Part shown: positions 11,364-22,219 of the stretch, piece after piece | Layout: each line of letters opens with the position of its first letter | How positions within the stretch are numbered: position 1 is the first letter of the stretch | Assembly: GCA_963513935.1 (NCBI GenBank) | Contig: OY740771.1 | Span: forward strand, 10,321,138 to 10,385,137 | Direction: 5' to 3' | DNA length: 64,000 bases | Source: Aphrophora alni | Lineage: Eukaryota; Arthropoda; Insecta; Hemiptera; Aphrophoridae | Program-made: the position numbers and the translations under genes | The notes under the pieces: generated by a model | The model's input: the letters and a program-made list of their open reading frames with translations, nothing else | Database searches by the model: none | What the model was told of the DNA's origin: nothing

Positions 11364-12588
11364 TATTACCAACTGTGTCGTCTGTGTTCACTCTGAAATT
11401 AAACTGTTGTTGTTTTATAAAGGCTGATCTCTGGTTCATTCCATTCCCCCTCTGGCATTCCAATAGAGCCTTGGTAAGTTCTCTGACTCTGGGTGAATAT
11501 GGTTTAATCTCTTGGAGACAACGAGGTAATCTCTATTCATTACTGTGTCCGTTTGTTTACTGATAGTAAATGCAGTTATAAACCTTTATACAGCGGATGT
11601 TGAAGCAAGGCAATCATGTCCAATATTAAGTCTGAAGTTCACTACTGCTTGATTTCTAGATACATTTTTGTATATGTACTAATTGTCTTTAATATCTTTC
11701 TACTATTTTTATTGTTAAGATTCCAGGCTAGCTTCCTAGAAACTTTAAAATAATCCTATTAGAGTTCTTCGTTAAAGTATATTTGATGAAAATGTCTGTG
11801 GCCATATATTTAATCTGTCCCATCTATTTTGTGACCAATAGAAGACTGGATAGCTATTTGCGACTATGTTAGTTTATCTTATTGAAGGTTCGAAGTCTGT
11901 CTAGATTATCATTTATGTTTTTATTTTAGTTTGACTATTATGTTGTAGATAAGGTTGGATGAAAAATTAAATTTTTTGTTGATCATGTTTTTGGGTTACT
12001 CCTGTATTTTGTTTAAATTTGACATTCTTCTATTAATTGCGATTCCCTTTTTAACGTTGTGTAATATGTGTAGACATATCAATGTCTGTGTAGGTATGAT
12101 TTTCATTGATCAGGTGTTTTGCATAGATATAAGTTTGTTTCTCTGCTATTATTATTTTGTTGCTGAGGAGATGTCACGTGAATCTTTGTGTAAAGGAACG
12201 ACTAGTTTGGGCTATATATTTCTTATTCCAGTAATTACAGGTAAGTTTTGTATACTCCATTATTTAAAGACTGATGTCGTCTTTACATCTCCTTAATCAA
12301 CCGTAGAGCATACAGGCTCAACTTATGGTAACACTAAAACTTCTGGGGCATAAAAAAAGTCAAATCTTTCACTTTTGTGGATATTCAATACAATGATACA
12401 ATGGTTCGGAAGTTCTATAAGGAATAGGCTGACTATTCTGCCTTCAACTCTGATTGGTAGATTATAGAAATTATAAAAAGTACGAAAAATATAAACATTA
12501 CAAGTTTCTTGATTTAGAAATCTACGTTGTTGAGTAAGGATTGACATTGAACCAGTTAGATATGTTGGGAGAATAGCCAGACTACATA
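11364..12588 (+). other. Fsn intron 2, no recognised feature
   Basis: Contains an open frame at 11955-12296 rich in Phe, Leu, Ile and Cys. It has no recognisable domain and looks like chance in AT-rich sequence. Confidence 0.45.
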
Positions 12589-12692
12589 CAGGATGATTCA
12601 CGAAGAAACAAAGAAACTTTTAGGACATGTTCTACTGCTAAAAGAAGAAAATTCATAAAATCTTAGGTCTGGAAATGTTTAGTTTCCTAGTT

Positions 12693-12767
<75 letters not shown>

Positions 12768-13634
12768 GGAAATAGATTAGATATTGAGATATTAGATTTA
12801 GTACACACATTTTTGATGTTACTCTTTACAAGTGTACCAATTATCAGAATTTGAAAATATATTGTTTTAGGGTAATCTTGGATGTTTTAAACAATTACCA
12901 AAATTCAATTTGTAGTTTTTTTGTTGATAACTCTGTTATCCTTTTACATATAGAAAAAAGAAATATATTATTTTATTTGTTGTTAAAATGAAAATATTTT
13001 GTCTCTTGTATTTTTTTTCTAAATATTTGACGTCACTATTTTGAAAATATACAAAATTTGTGTACCAAATTTTGATGTTGATATCTTATCTTACTTCTTG
13101 GTACAACGTCCAGCATCAGATAATGCCAACAATTCGATGTCTTTTTTAAACTTCTTGCTGCAATAGACTGTAGTGATCTATTGTACTATAGTACTTCAGA
13201 GACTCATCAGCAGCTCTGGACAACCCACATAGTGAGGAATCTGCAAATTGGAAATGAGTAAGATAAGAAGCAATGACTATATGTCCGTTCTACCTCGAGC
13301 TGTAAATGTTGTTACATCACGGTGCACTCAGCAATACATCTTAGGGTCTGTTGGATCTATCTCAATATTATAAAGATGCTGCCTAGTAACTCCATCTGGA
13401 AGCCCATTCTTCCTTCACCACCGATACACAACTACACAATAACCGTTGATTGTATAGAAGGCCTAAAGCTAATGTTGCCTCTTGGAATATCTTCTCTATT
13501 TCAAAGTTATGTTTTTTTGCACAACACAAAATAGCGGACAGAGGAGGAAACTAAGTATTTTCGGAATTATGTTTCTATGAACTTTTTTTTTACCAGTAGA
13601 ACATAGTTTATTTGTTTCTTCGTGAATTACCCTG
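12589..13634. mobile_element. MITE with ~110-bp terminal inverted repeats, TA target site
   Basis: Ends are CAGGATGATTCACGAAGAAA and its inverted copy (two mismatches), with TA at each outer edge. The inverted similarity continues for about 110 bp, including TGTTCTACTG and CTTAGTTTCC-like blocks. Internally it holds a (TA)n tract and short motifs shared with 36968-37510 and 48187-49042. No transposase seen. Confidence 0.85.
12696..12763. repeat. (TA)n microsatellite
   Basis: About 33 TA units inside the MITE. Confidence 0.98.
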
Positions 13635-14050
13635 TATACAGTGCACAACCAGGGAGCGAGAGTAAACACAGGAGTTCCTTAGCCTTGAGAAATACCATTG
13701 TATATGGATGAAATGACAATAGTCGAAGCATGAAGTAAAGAAGACCAGTTTTTCATTTTATTTTAATATTAATGATTACTTGCTATTTATCACATCTCAT
13801 ACTATTCATAGCAAATCGAAAGAGGCCTAGTATCCAAATATACCTTAATTATATTTCTCCTCTATATAATAATAATAAATTTTCCTTTTTTTCCCACTTT
13901 TAACAATTAACATTACATGTACTATAAAATCTTTTAAATTTAAAATTATTATTTCAAATTTTTGATTTTTTAATTATTTGATTTTTCCGCTTATACGTTT
14001 TTACTAGCAAGTATTGAATATACAATAATATTTCAAGTGAAAAATATACG

Positions 14051-14122
14051 ACCTAGACTGGGAATCGAACCCAGGACCTTTGGCTTTACGCGCCAATGTT
14101 CTACCAACTGAGCTATCCTAGT
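14051..14122 (-). repeat. tRNA-like sequence in left arm
   Basis: 72 nt that fold as a cloverleaf: acceptor ACTAGGA/TCTAGGT with an A-A mismatch and G-T pairs, D stem GCTC, anticodon stem TTGGC/GCCAA, T arm CTGGGTTCGATTCCCAG. The 7-nt anticodon loop GCGTAAA has C instead of the near-invariant T at position 33, and GTA at 34-36. Together with the acceptor mismatch this argues for a tRNA-derived repeat, not a working tRNA gene. Confidence 0.8.
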
Positions 14123-14228
14123 CGCTTCCCAGCACAGGGCGTATGCGAGGTAATTAATTTGGAAACTCAAAATTGCAGCAATTAAACGTAAAGTCAAGTG
14201 AGAAGTCTACGCCCTGTGCTGGGAAGCG

Positions 14229-14275
14229 ACTAGGATAGCTCAGTTGGTAGAGCATTGGCGCGTAAAGCCAAAGGT
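14229..14275 (+). repeat. tRNA-like sequence in right arm, 5' two-thirds
   Basis: First 47 nt of the second tRNA-like copy: acceptor, D arm, anticodon arm and start of the variable loop. It stops at AGGT (14272-14275), where the LTR element begins. It differs from the left copy by G for A in the D stem (GAGC, which pairs better). The remaining 25 nt are at 22167-22191. Confidence 0.85.
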
Positions 14276-14615
14276 TGTAATAAAATCTACCCAATACCTC
14301 TATATTATTATGTAAAATATTTGTATATTTAGATACCAATTCACACTGAGGTAGTTATCTTGCAAAAAACCCTACGTTGAGGTGCCAATGCAATAAAAGA
14401 TAACCTATAATAGTAAATTTTATCATTGAATCTTAAATCGTAATTGCTTCACTTTGTAGTGACAACATAAAATGTTTATAAAGAGGTAATAGATGAATTT
14501 GAGGTTAAAACAATTAAAATAAATTTTGTCAAAATATTGTGATAAATTGAAAATTAGTGCTTATCAAATACAATCAACATATGAAGTAATTTGGAAAATG
14601 ATATTGATTCAATTA

Positions 14616-14670
<55 letters not shown>

Positions 14671-16385
14671 ACTTCAAATCATACAATTCATGGGTAACCT
14701 TAAGTGTTAAGTTACAATAAATAGAAATACAAAAAAAAACTAAGTTAACTTTGATAAATAACCAATGAATTTGAACTACAATAGTCTCAATTAAATATTT
14801 GGCTGATAATGACTTTGTACTGAGCCAATTTAATGGTTATAAATAAAACAATAGAGTTCAAGTTAACAATTTATAACACATTTATTTATTTTATTTATTT
14901 TTTTTTTATATCAAACTCAATTATTAAGATAAAACAAATTGTGATAAATTATAAGTTCTATTCAATACATAGGTTTATGCAATGTTTTGTAAATCCATTG
15001 TTAAAAGTCTATCCCTTTCACTGATTGTTCACTAGGTATATTGGGATTTACATATAAATGGACAATTCAATTAGTAACAAATTATTAATTATATATACAA
15101 GATAGTTATTAATTCTAGTCACAATTAGTAATTAATTCTAATATTATGAAATAAGTTTGGTATTTGGTTAAATTTTGATTTAATCTCGGGAATGGGTTGT
15201 TCGCTGACCTCACCACTTTTTGGTTAGAATATTGGTAATTATCTTATATTTAGATTTATACATAGATAATATTACTTAATTATAAATGATAACAATAGTT
15301 TATGAACACTTTGAATGGTTTTAGCAGAGTTAATTATGTTTAGGTTCAAAATCAAAAGTTTGCAAAATTAATTTTGGTAATCCAATTTTAGCCTTTAAAA
15401 TTTGTAAAATATACCCTGGATGGGTCTCACCAGTATTTAGATATCGTGTCCAGGTTATGATGATGCATTTTGGCCAATTCTAGAGTCCTGGATGATTGTA
15501 GATATGTTTCAAATGGATTCTCTTCACATTATGAGACTGTTCTATCTGGAAGCTGGATGTCGACTCACGCCGGTTTAAAATAGCGTCCTTTTTGGTGTTA
15601 AAAAAATCTCGAACCCAAAATTTTTAAGCTGAAGATTTAACATGGATTTAAGTACCTCTCACTTATTCACATTTTTAATTAAATGAAGTAGTATGAATGA
15701 AATGAACTTATATACTATTTTACAAAATTCCCTTAATTTCTAGATTTTTATAAATTATTTGGGAGAAACAAACTCTTTAAATAATTGTGTTTGTTCGAAA
15801 TAAAACTTTTTAATTAACATGAAATAGCTGGGTTCATACTTCCAATACGTTGCCGCTCAGTGACGTCAGTGTGCCGATGGGCGGGGTTTATCAATGGCTG
15901 ACAGAAATTATGTTTAATAAAAGGTATGCAAGTACATAATTTAATATAAGTTCCCATGGGTGTCTCATGAGATTTCGCGTATTAATGATATTTATGAATT
16001 TTTCTAACATCACTCCTTTATTCTCCGTTTGCGAAATTATAAAATACAATTATTAATCAACGTTGTCCTTGCGTATTTTAGTTGTCCATTTGACTTGAAT
16101 TTACATCGTATTAATATACAATATCTCCTACTCGATCCAGATATATGATGTTGATGAATTATTATGGATAGGTATTGATTTATCACGTAATTGAACAATC
16201 AGTTTTTGTCGTTGGTTGTTTTAAACTATTTATTTAGATTACTAGCGGTAAATTCATTGACTCGCGTAGTTCGCTATTGTTTATATTTGAGTCTACGATG
16301 TCCGCCGCTTGGAGCGTTCGGATGCTTGTACGAACAAACGATGGTTCAGATTTATTAATTTAAAAGACAATTGCGAAACTTTACA
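14276..16385 (-). repeat. LTR (3' LTR of the minus-strand element)
   Basis: Matches 20059-22162 almost base for base. Differences noticed are a G/A in CACTTTGTAGTG, a T/C in GTGATAAAT, length changes in a (TA)n tract (14624-14667) and in a T-rich run near 14885. It contains a perfect CRE palindrome TGACGTCA at 15861-15868 and a GC box GGGCGGGG at 15879-15886, candidate promoter elements. Confidence 0.96.
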
Positions 16386-16410
16386 ATATCCCTTTTACTA
16401 AATTTTCACG
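16386..16410 (-). other. Polypurine tract region of the LTR element
   Basis: On the minus strand, immediately before the 3' LTR, the sequence reads GTAAAAGGGATAT, a short purine-rich run in the place where plus-strand DNA synthesis is primed. Confidence 0.6.
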
Positions 16411-16751
16411 AATGCATTAATCAGATGTGTTCGTCGAAAATTATAATTTAAGTTGAACAATTGTTTATTATTTCACTAAAGTTTTATGTTGACTTCTTTT
16501 CAACCGACGGGGTATACCCTCATGTACAGTTCTTTAAAATTCCAGATGTAGGTCATTCGCCTCGGTCAGCTGTTTGTGTTGACCTATTTATTTTTAAACA
16601 CAGCTGTATTAGTCATAGGGTGGTAAGAAAGTTAATTAGAAAATTTTTTTTTTTTATATTTCTTATTGTATTATTTTAAATTTGTCCATATTAGTTATTT
16701 ATTATATTAGTTTTGTAAAATTTTAATGTGGATATATGGTATGGTCCATAT
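16411..16751. other. Non-coding remainder of internal region
   Basis: About 340 bp between the pol stop and the purine tract. No RT, RNase H or integrase similarity in any frame I read. This is where several kb of pol would lie in a full-length relative. Confidence 0.6.
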
Positions 16752-17971
16752 TCATGAAGTTAAATCTATTGTGCTGAGCCATTTACAATTTCGACCCTTA
16801 ATTAATAATTCGTTTATTCCTCTATTCTGCTCATAATCTGGTATTGTTATTTCATTGATTTTTCTTGCGTCGAGGCATAATCTAATTTCCTGATTCTTCT
16901 TGATGATGGGAACTATGGAATTTATAAAACAACTGCGTGATGGTTCGATGACTTGTATATGCAACATTCGTTCAATTTCTTTGGAAACAGCTTCTTGATG
17001 TGTTAAAGGTACGGGGTATGTACATCCTTTAAATATTTTGTCTTGAAACACTTCTATTTGATGAGTATATTTATTACATAAACCTGGTGTGTCTGAAAAA
17101 ATATGTCTGTACTTTAATAATAATTGTTTTAACTCCTTCCTCTGCAGTGGTTCTAAATTTAAATTTACTCGTAACGTTTCGTCTATGGTGTCTTCATTTA
17201 ATATATTTAATTTATGATTTGTGCTTGTATCGTCGGCGTAATTTTGTTTTTTATTATCATTATATTCATTATCATTATTATTCATTATATTTTCATTATT
17301 ATCATTCATTATATAACATAATATTCCTTCATTTATGACTTCTTCAAACTTCAAATTGATTACATTATTATTCATTTTCATATTAATTAATCTTGTATTA
17401 AAGTTTATAACCATCTCTGTTAAGCTTATCCAATCCATTCCAAGTATTATGTTCTTAATTAAATTAGGCACAATTAAAACTTGTATTAGAGTTTCTTCAC
17501 CCTTGATTTCTATTTTCACCATAACAATTCTTGACACTCGTTTAGTTTTGTAACCTACTGCTGTTTTAATTTGGAGGTTAGTTACTGGTAGTTCTTCAAT
17601 TTTCCCCATGTTATTTTTATTTTCCTTGAACCACTGTTCCGAGATACATGATATGTTTGATCCTGTATCAATTAATGCTGTTGTTACAGATTTTCCAATT
17701 TTAACGTTTATTTCAGGACACTTCATTGTTTCGGTTATACACTGAGTTTGATTTTCTGTTGACTCTTCTTTAATCAAGAAATCGCGATCACAGTACATAT
17801 TACTCACAGTAATTTCTGTTTTGATGTGACTTTCATTTATGAGTATGTTATTTTCCGGCCTTGTTGTTCCGAGTTGCTTATGTTGTTGCACAGAAGATGT
17901 AGGATTAACCGTCACGTAGTGGTTGACGCTGCGTTGTTTTATAAATTCCCGGCCGTTAGTATCTCCCGTGC
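16752..17971 (-). CDS. pol (partial): Truncated pol: aspartic protease and N-terminal part of reverse transcriptase
   Basis: Open from the gag overlap down to a stop at 16752. The protease has the active-site motif ALIDTGSNISCIS, followed by ILGMDWI. The RT part begins at LEPLQRKELKQLL and keeps IEPSRSCFINSIVPIIKK and IRLCLDARKIN, with WLSTIDLTS as the last residues, then stop. In Ty3/gypsy RTs this is about where the first catalytic Asp lies. The YxDD palm, thumb, RNase H and integrase are absent. Pol lies in the -1 frame relative to gag. A heptamer GGAAAAC (17984-17978) just before the gag stop is a candidate slip site, not a canonical one. The truncation means no autonomous mobility. Confidence 0.9.
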
Positions 17972-19827
17972 TTAACAGTTTTCCGAGGATGAGTCCTTGC
18001 TGGTGCGGGCTTCCTCTGTCCGACTAGGCGTTCTCATATTTTCGGCTACTGTGTGACATACTTTAATTTGTTCCGAAGTCGGATATGTCTGCGTTTTCCT
18101 GGAGTCGTGATAATTCCTATTATCTTGTCGCTCTTCTCTTTTGAAATGTGGATTATTTCTGTTTTGGTAATGGTGTTCCGGTTGTCGTGGTATCTGTTGG
18201 TAACTTTGGTTCCTGGCCGGATATGTTCCGCCGAATGTTCTTCCTGCAGGTGGTGGTCCTGGTGGAGATCTAGGTTGATATTGAAAGTTTGGTTGATGGT
18301 TTCTGAAGTTTTGATGATATTGCGGTGGCCGATTGTTGTGATATGTTGGTGCTGGTCTTCGGTCTTGATGAAATCGTGTGATCGGAGGATGGTTTGAGGT
18401 CTGTGGTTTGTGAAGATGGCGTGATTTATGGTTAGAATCCTTTATGTCCTCTCGATGTAGCAAAGCTTCAAACTCACTGATGGTGGTGATGTTCTGCACG
18501 CGTTTAGCATCTTGGATGATTTCTTCAAAGTGGTCAGTCAGACAAGTGACGATCTCATCTTCTGGAATGGGTGGTTGCATGGTCCTGAGAGTGATAACTC
18601 GCTCGGTGAAATATTCTGATCTCGTTAGTTTTCCTTGCGAACGATATTTTTCAACTTCCATCCTCTGTTTTATACCTCGTTGCACTTCCCTGTTCCAATA
18701 TTTCCTCTCGAAGTATTCCTGGAAGTCGTCCCAGGTCTTGATGTCCTGTTTCACCAATGAAAGCCATCTCGCTGCATGAGAATCGAGGCAACTGTCCAAG
18801 ATGTCCAACAGTTTTTCCACCTCATCTCCCAAGTGGTCCTGGTTCCTCCTCCGCTCATAGTATCGTTGGATCCTCTTCAGCTGCTCCATGGGATTGTGTT
18901 CTCTCCCATGAAACTTAGGTGTGGTCAGATCGCCTCCACTTCCTGCTGATCCGCTACAGGTGACGTAAACGTTTGGCTGGTATATTTGTTTGTTATTCAG
19001 GATGTCCTTTTCTAAATTCCTGATCTTGACTCCATGCTCTGTTAAGCGTCCTTGAACTTGTCCAAGATTCCTGTTGGTTTCGTCTCCGGTAGTCTTCATT
19101 TCTTCCTGCAGGGTTGAGATGTTGACCCTGAGGATGTCACACTCCTGATTTGTATAGTTTTTTCCTTCTTCCAGCGTTAGTTGTTGTTGTGCCTCCATCT
19201 GGTCCCGTATTTCTTCTGTTTGCTGAAGTACCGTGCTTTTCAGCGTTTCCTGGAACTTGAGATTGTTGGCAATGCATCCGTTTCGTAGTTCCTGGTGTTG
19301 GGTTGTGAACTCCTCCCTCAGCTCAGTCCGAATGGCATGGCATTGTTCCTCTATTTTCTTGTTGATCCCTTCCTCTAGGCGATCCACTTGAAGCTTCTGC
19401 TCGTGCTGGAGCTCCTGGATTTTCTGTAGCTCCTCCCGTTGTCCATCTAACTGCTTCCGAAGATCACTTTGCTGCTGCTGCATTCCCCGTTCCATACCTT
19501 CCAGCTTGGCGAAAATCGCTGTTAGCCATGGTGGTGGTTGGTCTGCACTGGTCTCCTCAGCCCTCTTACTATTTGTATCAACCATGGTGCTGGTCCCGGG
19601 AGCTGGTCCGTTGGTATCCTCCTTTCCCATGCTGTCGTCCATACTGGTATGTGTGGCTTCCCCTGCTTCGTCCGCCATGAAAGTTTCACTTAGGTCCATG
19701 TCGTCGTCTCTTGGTAGTGATTTGACGTTGACATCACTACGCCTGGATGTGATGTTTTGGCCTACCGACTCCTTCATTTTCCTTGACGGTTCTGGATTTT
19801 GTCTTAAATTGTATCGATTATCTTTAT

Positions 19828-19831
<4 letters not shown>
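17972..19831 (-). CDS. gag: Gag of the LTR retrotransposon, 619 aa, intact
   Basis: Structural protein that would package element RNA. The N-terminal 100 residues are polar and acidic. Residues about 105-280 are Gln/Glu-rich and heptad-like, probably a long coiled coil. A retrotransposon-gag domain follows at about 300-460 (FHGREHNPMEQLKRIQRYYE, then AARWLSLVKQDIKTWDDFQ and FERKYWNREVQRGIKQRM). The tail (about 470-590) is rich in Pro, Arg, His, Asn and Gln. No CCHC zinc knuckle is visible, so RNA binding may rely on the basic tail. The ATG follows directly on an A-run of about 30 nt. No stops or frameshifts. Confidence 0.92.
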
Positions 19832-19867
<36 letters not shown>

Positions 19868-20039
19868 TTTAAAGTTTTTTATCACCGGTATAATATTAAA
19901 ATAGTTCGGTTATACCGTGGACAAATACATAAACAAAATTTATGCAAATTGGGTTCAAATTTTGCAGGTTAATTTTGTATCAATTATTTGATTAAAGAGG
20001 TTGTTTCTCTGTGGTGAGGTTTCTGGGTTGTGGTGAGGC
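19832..20039 (-). other. 5' leader of LTR element with 30-nt A tract
   Basis: Untranslated leader between the primer-binding site and gag. The plus strand shows about 30 consecutive T at 19831-19860, an A-run directly before the gag ATG in the element's orientation. Confidence 0.7.
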
Positions 20040-20057
20040 CCTATCGTTGCGGCGCCA
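20040..20057 (-). other. Primer-binding site of LTR element
   Basis: One base inside the 5' LTR the minus strand reads TGGCGCCGCAACGATAGG. The TGG start pairs with the CCA end of a tRNA. TGGCGCC resembles lysine-type sites, but I cannot assign the tRNA firmly. Confidence 0.75.
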
Positions 20058-20058
20058 A

Positions 20059-20395
20059 TGTAATAAAATCTACCCAATACCTCTATATTATTATGTAAAA
20101 TATTTGTATATTTAGATACCAATTCACACTGAGGTAGTTATCTTGCAAAAAACCCTACGTTGAGGTGCCAATGCAATAAAAGATAACCTATAATAGTAAA
20201 TTTTATCATTGAATCTTAAATCGTAATTGCTTCACTTTATAGTGACAACATAAAATGTTTATAAAGAGGTAATAGATGAATTTGAGGTTAAAACAATTAA
20301 AATAAATTTTGTCAAAATATTGTGATAAATTGAAAATTAGTGCTTATCAAATACAATCAACATATGAAGTAATTTGGAAAATGATATTGATTCAA

Positions 20396-20460
<65 letters not shown>

Positions 20461-22162
20461 ACTTCAAATCATACAATTCATGGGTAACCTTAAGTGTTAA
20501 GTTACAATAAATAGAAATACAAAAAAAAACTAAGTTAACTTTGATAAATAACCAATGAATTTGAACTACAATAGTCTCAATTAAATATTTGGCTGATAAT
20601 GACTTTGTACTGAGCCAATTTAATGGTTATAAATAAAACAATAGAGTTCAAGTTAACAATTTATAACACATTTATTTTTTTTTTATATCAAACTCAATTA
20701 TTAAGATAAAACAAATTGTGACAAATTATAAGTTCTATTCAATACATAGGTTTATGCAATGTTTTGTAAATCCATTGTTAAAAGTCTATCCCTTTCACTG
20801 ATTGTTCACTAGGTATATTGGGATTTACATATAAATGGACAATTCAATTAGTAACAAATTATTAATTATATATACAAGATAGTTATTAATTCTAGTCACA
20901 ATTAGTAATTAATTCTAATATTATGAAATAAGTTTGGTATTTGGTTAAATTTTGATTTAATCTCGGGAATGGGTTGTTCGCTGACCTCACCACTTTTTGG
21001 TTAGAATATTGGTAATTATCTTATATTTAGATTTATACATAGATAATATTACTTAATTATAAATGATAACAATAGTTTATGAACACTTTGAATGGTTTTA
21101 GCAGAGTTAATTATGTTTAGGTTCAAAATCAAAAGTTTGCAAAATTAATTTTGGTAATCCAATTTTAGCCTTTAAAATTTGTAAAATATACCCTGGATGG
21201 GTCTCACCAGTATTTAGATATCGTGTCCAGGTTATGATGATGCATTTTGGCCAATTCTAGAGTCCTGGATGATTGTAGATATGTTTCAAATGGATTCTCT
21301 TCACATTATGAGACTGTTCTATCTGGAAGCTGGATGTCGACTCACGCCGGTTTAAAATAGCGTCCTTTTTGGTGTTAAAAAAATCTCGAACCCAAAATTT
21401 TTAAGCTGAAGATTTAACATGGATTTAAGTACCTCTCACTTATTCACATTTTTAATTAAATGAAGTAGTATGAATGAAATGAACTTATATACTATTTTAC
21501 AAAATTCCCTTAATTTCTAGATTTTTATAAATTATTTGGGAGAAACAAACTCTTTAAATAATTGTGTTTGTTCGAAATAAAACTTTTTAATTAACATGAA
21601 ATAGCTGGGTTCATACTTCCAATACGTTGCCGCTCAGTGACGTCAGTGTGCCGATGGGCGGGGTTTATCAATGGCTGACAGAAATTATGTTTAATAAAAG
21701 GTATGCAAGTACATAATTTAATATAAGTTCCCATGGGTGTCTCATGAGATTTCGCGTATTAATGATATTTATGAATTTTTCTAACATCACTCCTTTATTC
21801 TCCGTTTGCGAAATTATAAAATACAATTATTAATCAACGTTGTCCTTGCGTATTTTAGTTGTCCATTTGACTTGAATTTACATCGTATTAATATACAATA
21901 TCTCCTACTCGATCCAGATATATGATGTTGATGAATTATTATGGATAGGTATTGATTTATCACGTAATTGAACAATCAGTTTTTGTCGTTGGTTGTTTTA
22001 AACTATTTATTTAGATTACTAGCGGTAAATTCATTGACTCGCGTAGTTCGCTATTGTTTATATTTGAGTCTACGATGTCCGCCGCTTGGAGCGTTCGGAT
22101 GCTTGTACGAACAAACGATGGTTCAGATTTATTAATTTAAAAGACAATTGCGAAACTTTACA
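20059..22162 (-). repeat. LTR (5' LTR of the minus-strand element)
   Basis: Near-identical to 14276-16385; it begins TGTAATAAAATC and ends CTTTACA. It carries a (TA)n tract at about 20407-20457 and the same CRE palindrome, here at 21638-21645. Transcription of the element would start within this copy and run leftward. Confidence 0.96.
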
Positions 22163-22219
22163 AGGTCCTGGGTTCGATTCCCAGTCTAGGTCGTATATTT
22201 TTCACTTGAAATATTATTG
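22163..22219. mobile_element. tRNA-armed foldback element, end of right arm
   Basis: Starts with the AGGT target duplication (22163-22166), then the last 25 nt of the tRNA-like copy (T arm and 3' acceptor strand, 22167-22191) and the outer flank that ends AAATATTATTG, inverse of 14023-14050. Confidence 0.85.

Larger units (their letters stand above)
14023..14275. mobile_element. tRNA-armed foldback element, left arm, loop and start of right arm
   Basis: The left arm 14023-14143 (121 bp) and the right arm 14208-14275 plus 22167-22219 (68 + 53 = 121 bp) are inverted copies with about one mismatch noticed, around a 64-bp loop (14144-14207). The right arm was split by the LTR retrotransposon. 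The original element was 306 bp. Each arm has 28 bp of flank, a 72-nt tRNA-like sequence, then 21 bp ending next to the loop. Outer ends are CAATAATATTTC and its inverse. I see no clear target duplication around it. It could be a tRNA-derived foldback MITE or two head-to-head SINE copies, though the matching flanks favour one element. Confidence 0.85.
14276..22162 (-). mobile_element. Complete LTR retrotransposon (Ty3/gypsy-like) with shortened pol, minus strand
   Basis: 7887 bp, bounded by TGTAAT...TTTACA termini and a 4-bp AGGT target duplication (14272-14275 and 22163-22166). LTRs are 2110 and 2104 bp. Read on the minus strand the order is LTR, primer-binding site, gag, protease plus partial reverse transcriptase, purine tract, LTR. 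Integrase, RNase H and the catalytic RT palm are missing, so it would need enzymes from a relative to move. The near-identical LTRs and unbroken gag point to a recent insertion. No envelope-like frame was seen. It lies antisense in Fsn intron 2. Confidence 0.95.

Noticed and set aside
11955..12296. 113-codon plus-strand frame as a small membrane protein gene
   Set aside because: Composition is what T-rich intron gives; no motif, no start context, no splice logic.
14051..14122. Functional tRNA-Tyr gene (GTA in anticodon position)
   Set aside because: C instead of T at position 33, an acceptor mismatch, and identical placement in both arms of a foldback element indicate a tRNA-derived repeat.
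14252..14262. Shared CATTGGCGC between the tRNA-like target and the element's LTR/primer-site junction, suggesting homology-guided insertion
   Set aside because: Nine bases in opposite sequence contexts and about 12 bp from the insertion point; chance is sufficient, and a clean 4-bp target duplication indicates normal integration.
16752..19831. Endogenous retrovirus (errantivirus-like) interpretation of the LTR element
   Set aside because: No envelope-like frame is present and pol is truncated; a Ty3/gypsy-like retrotransposon is the simpler reading.
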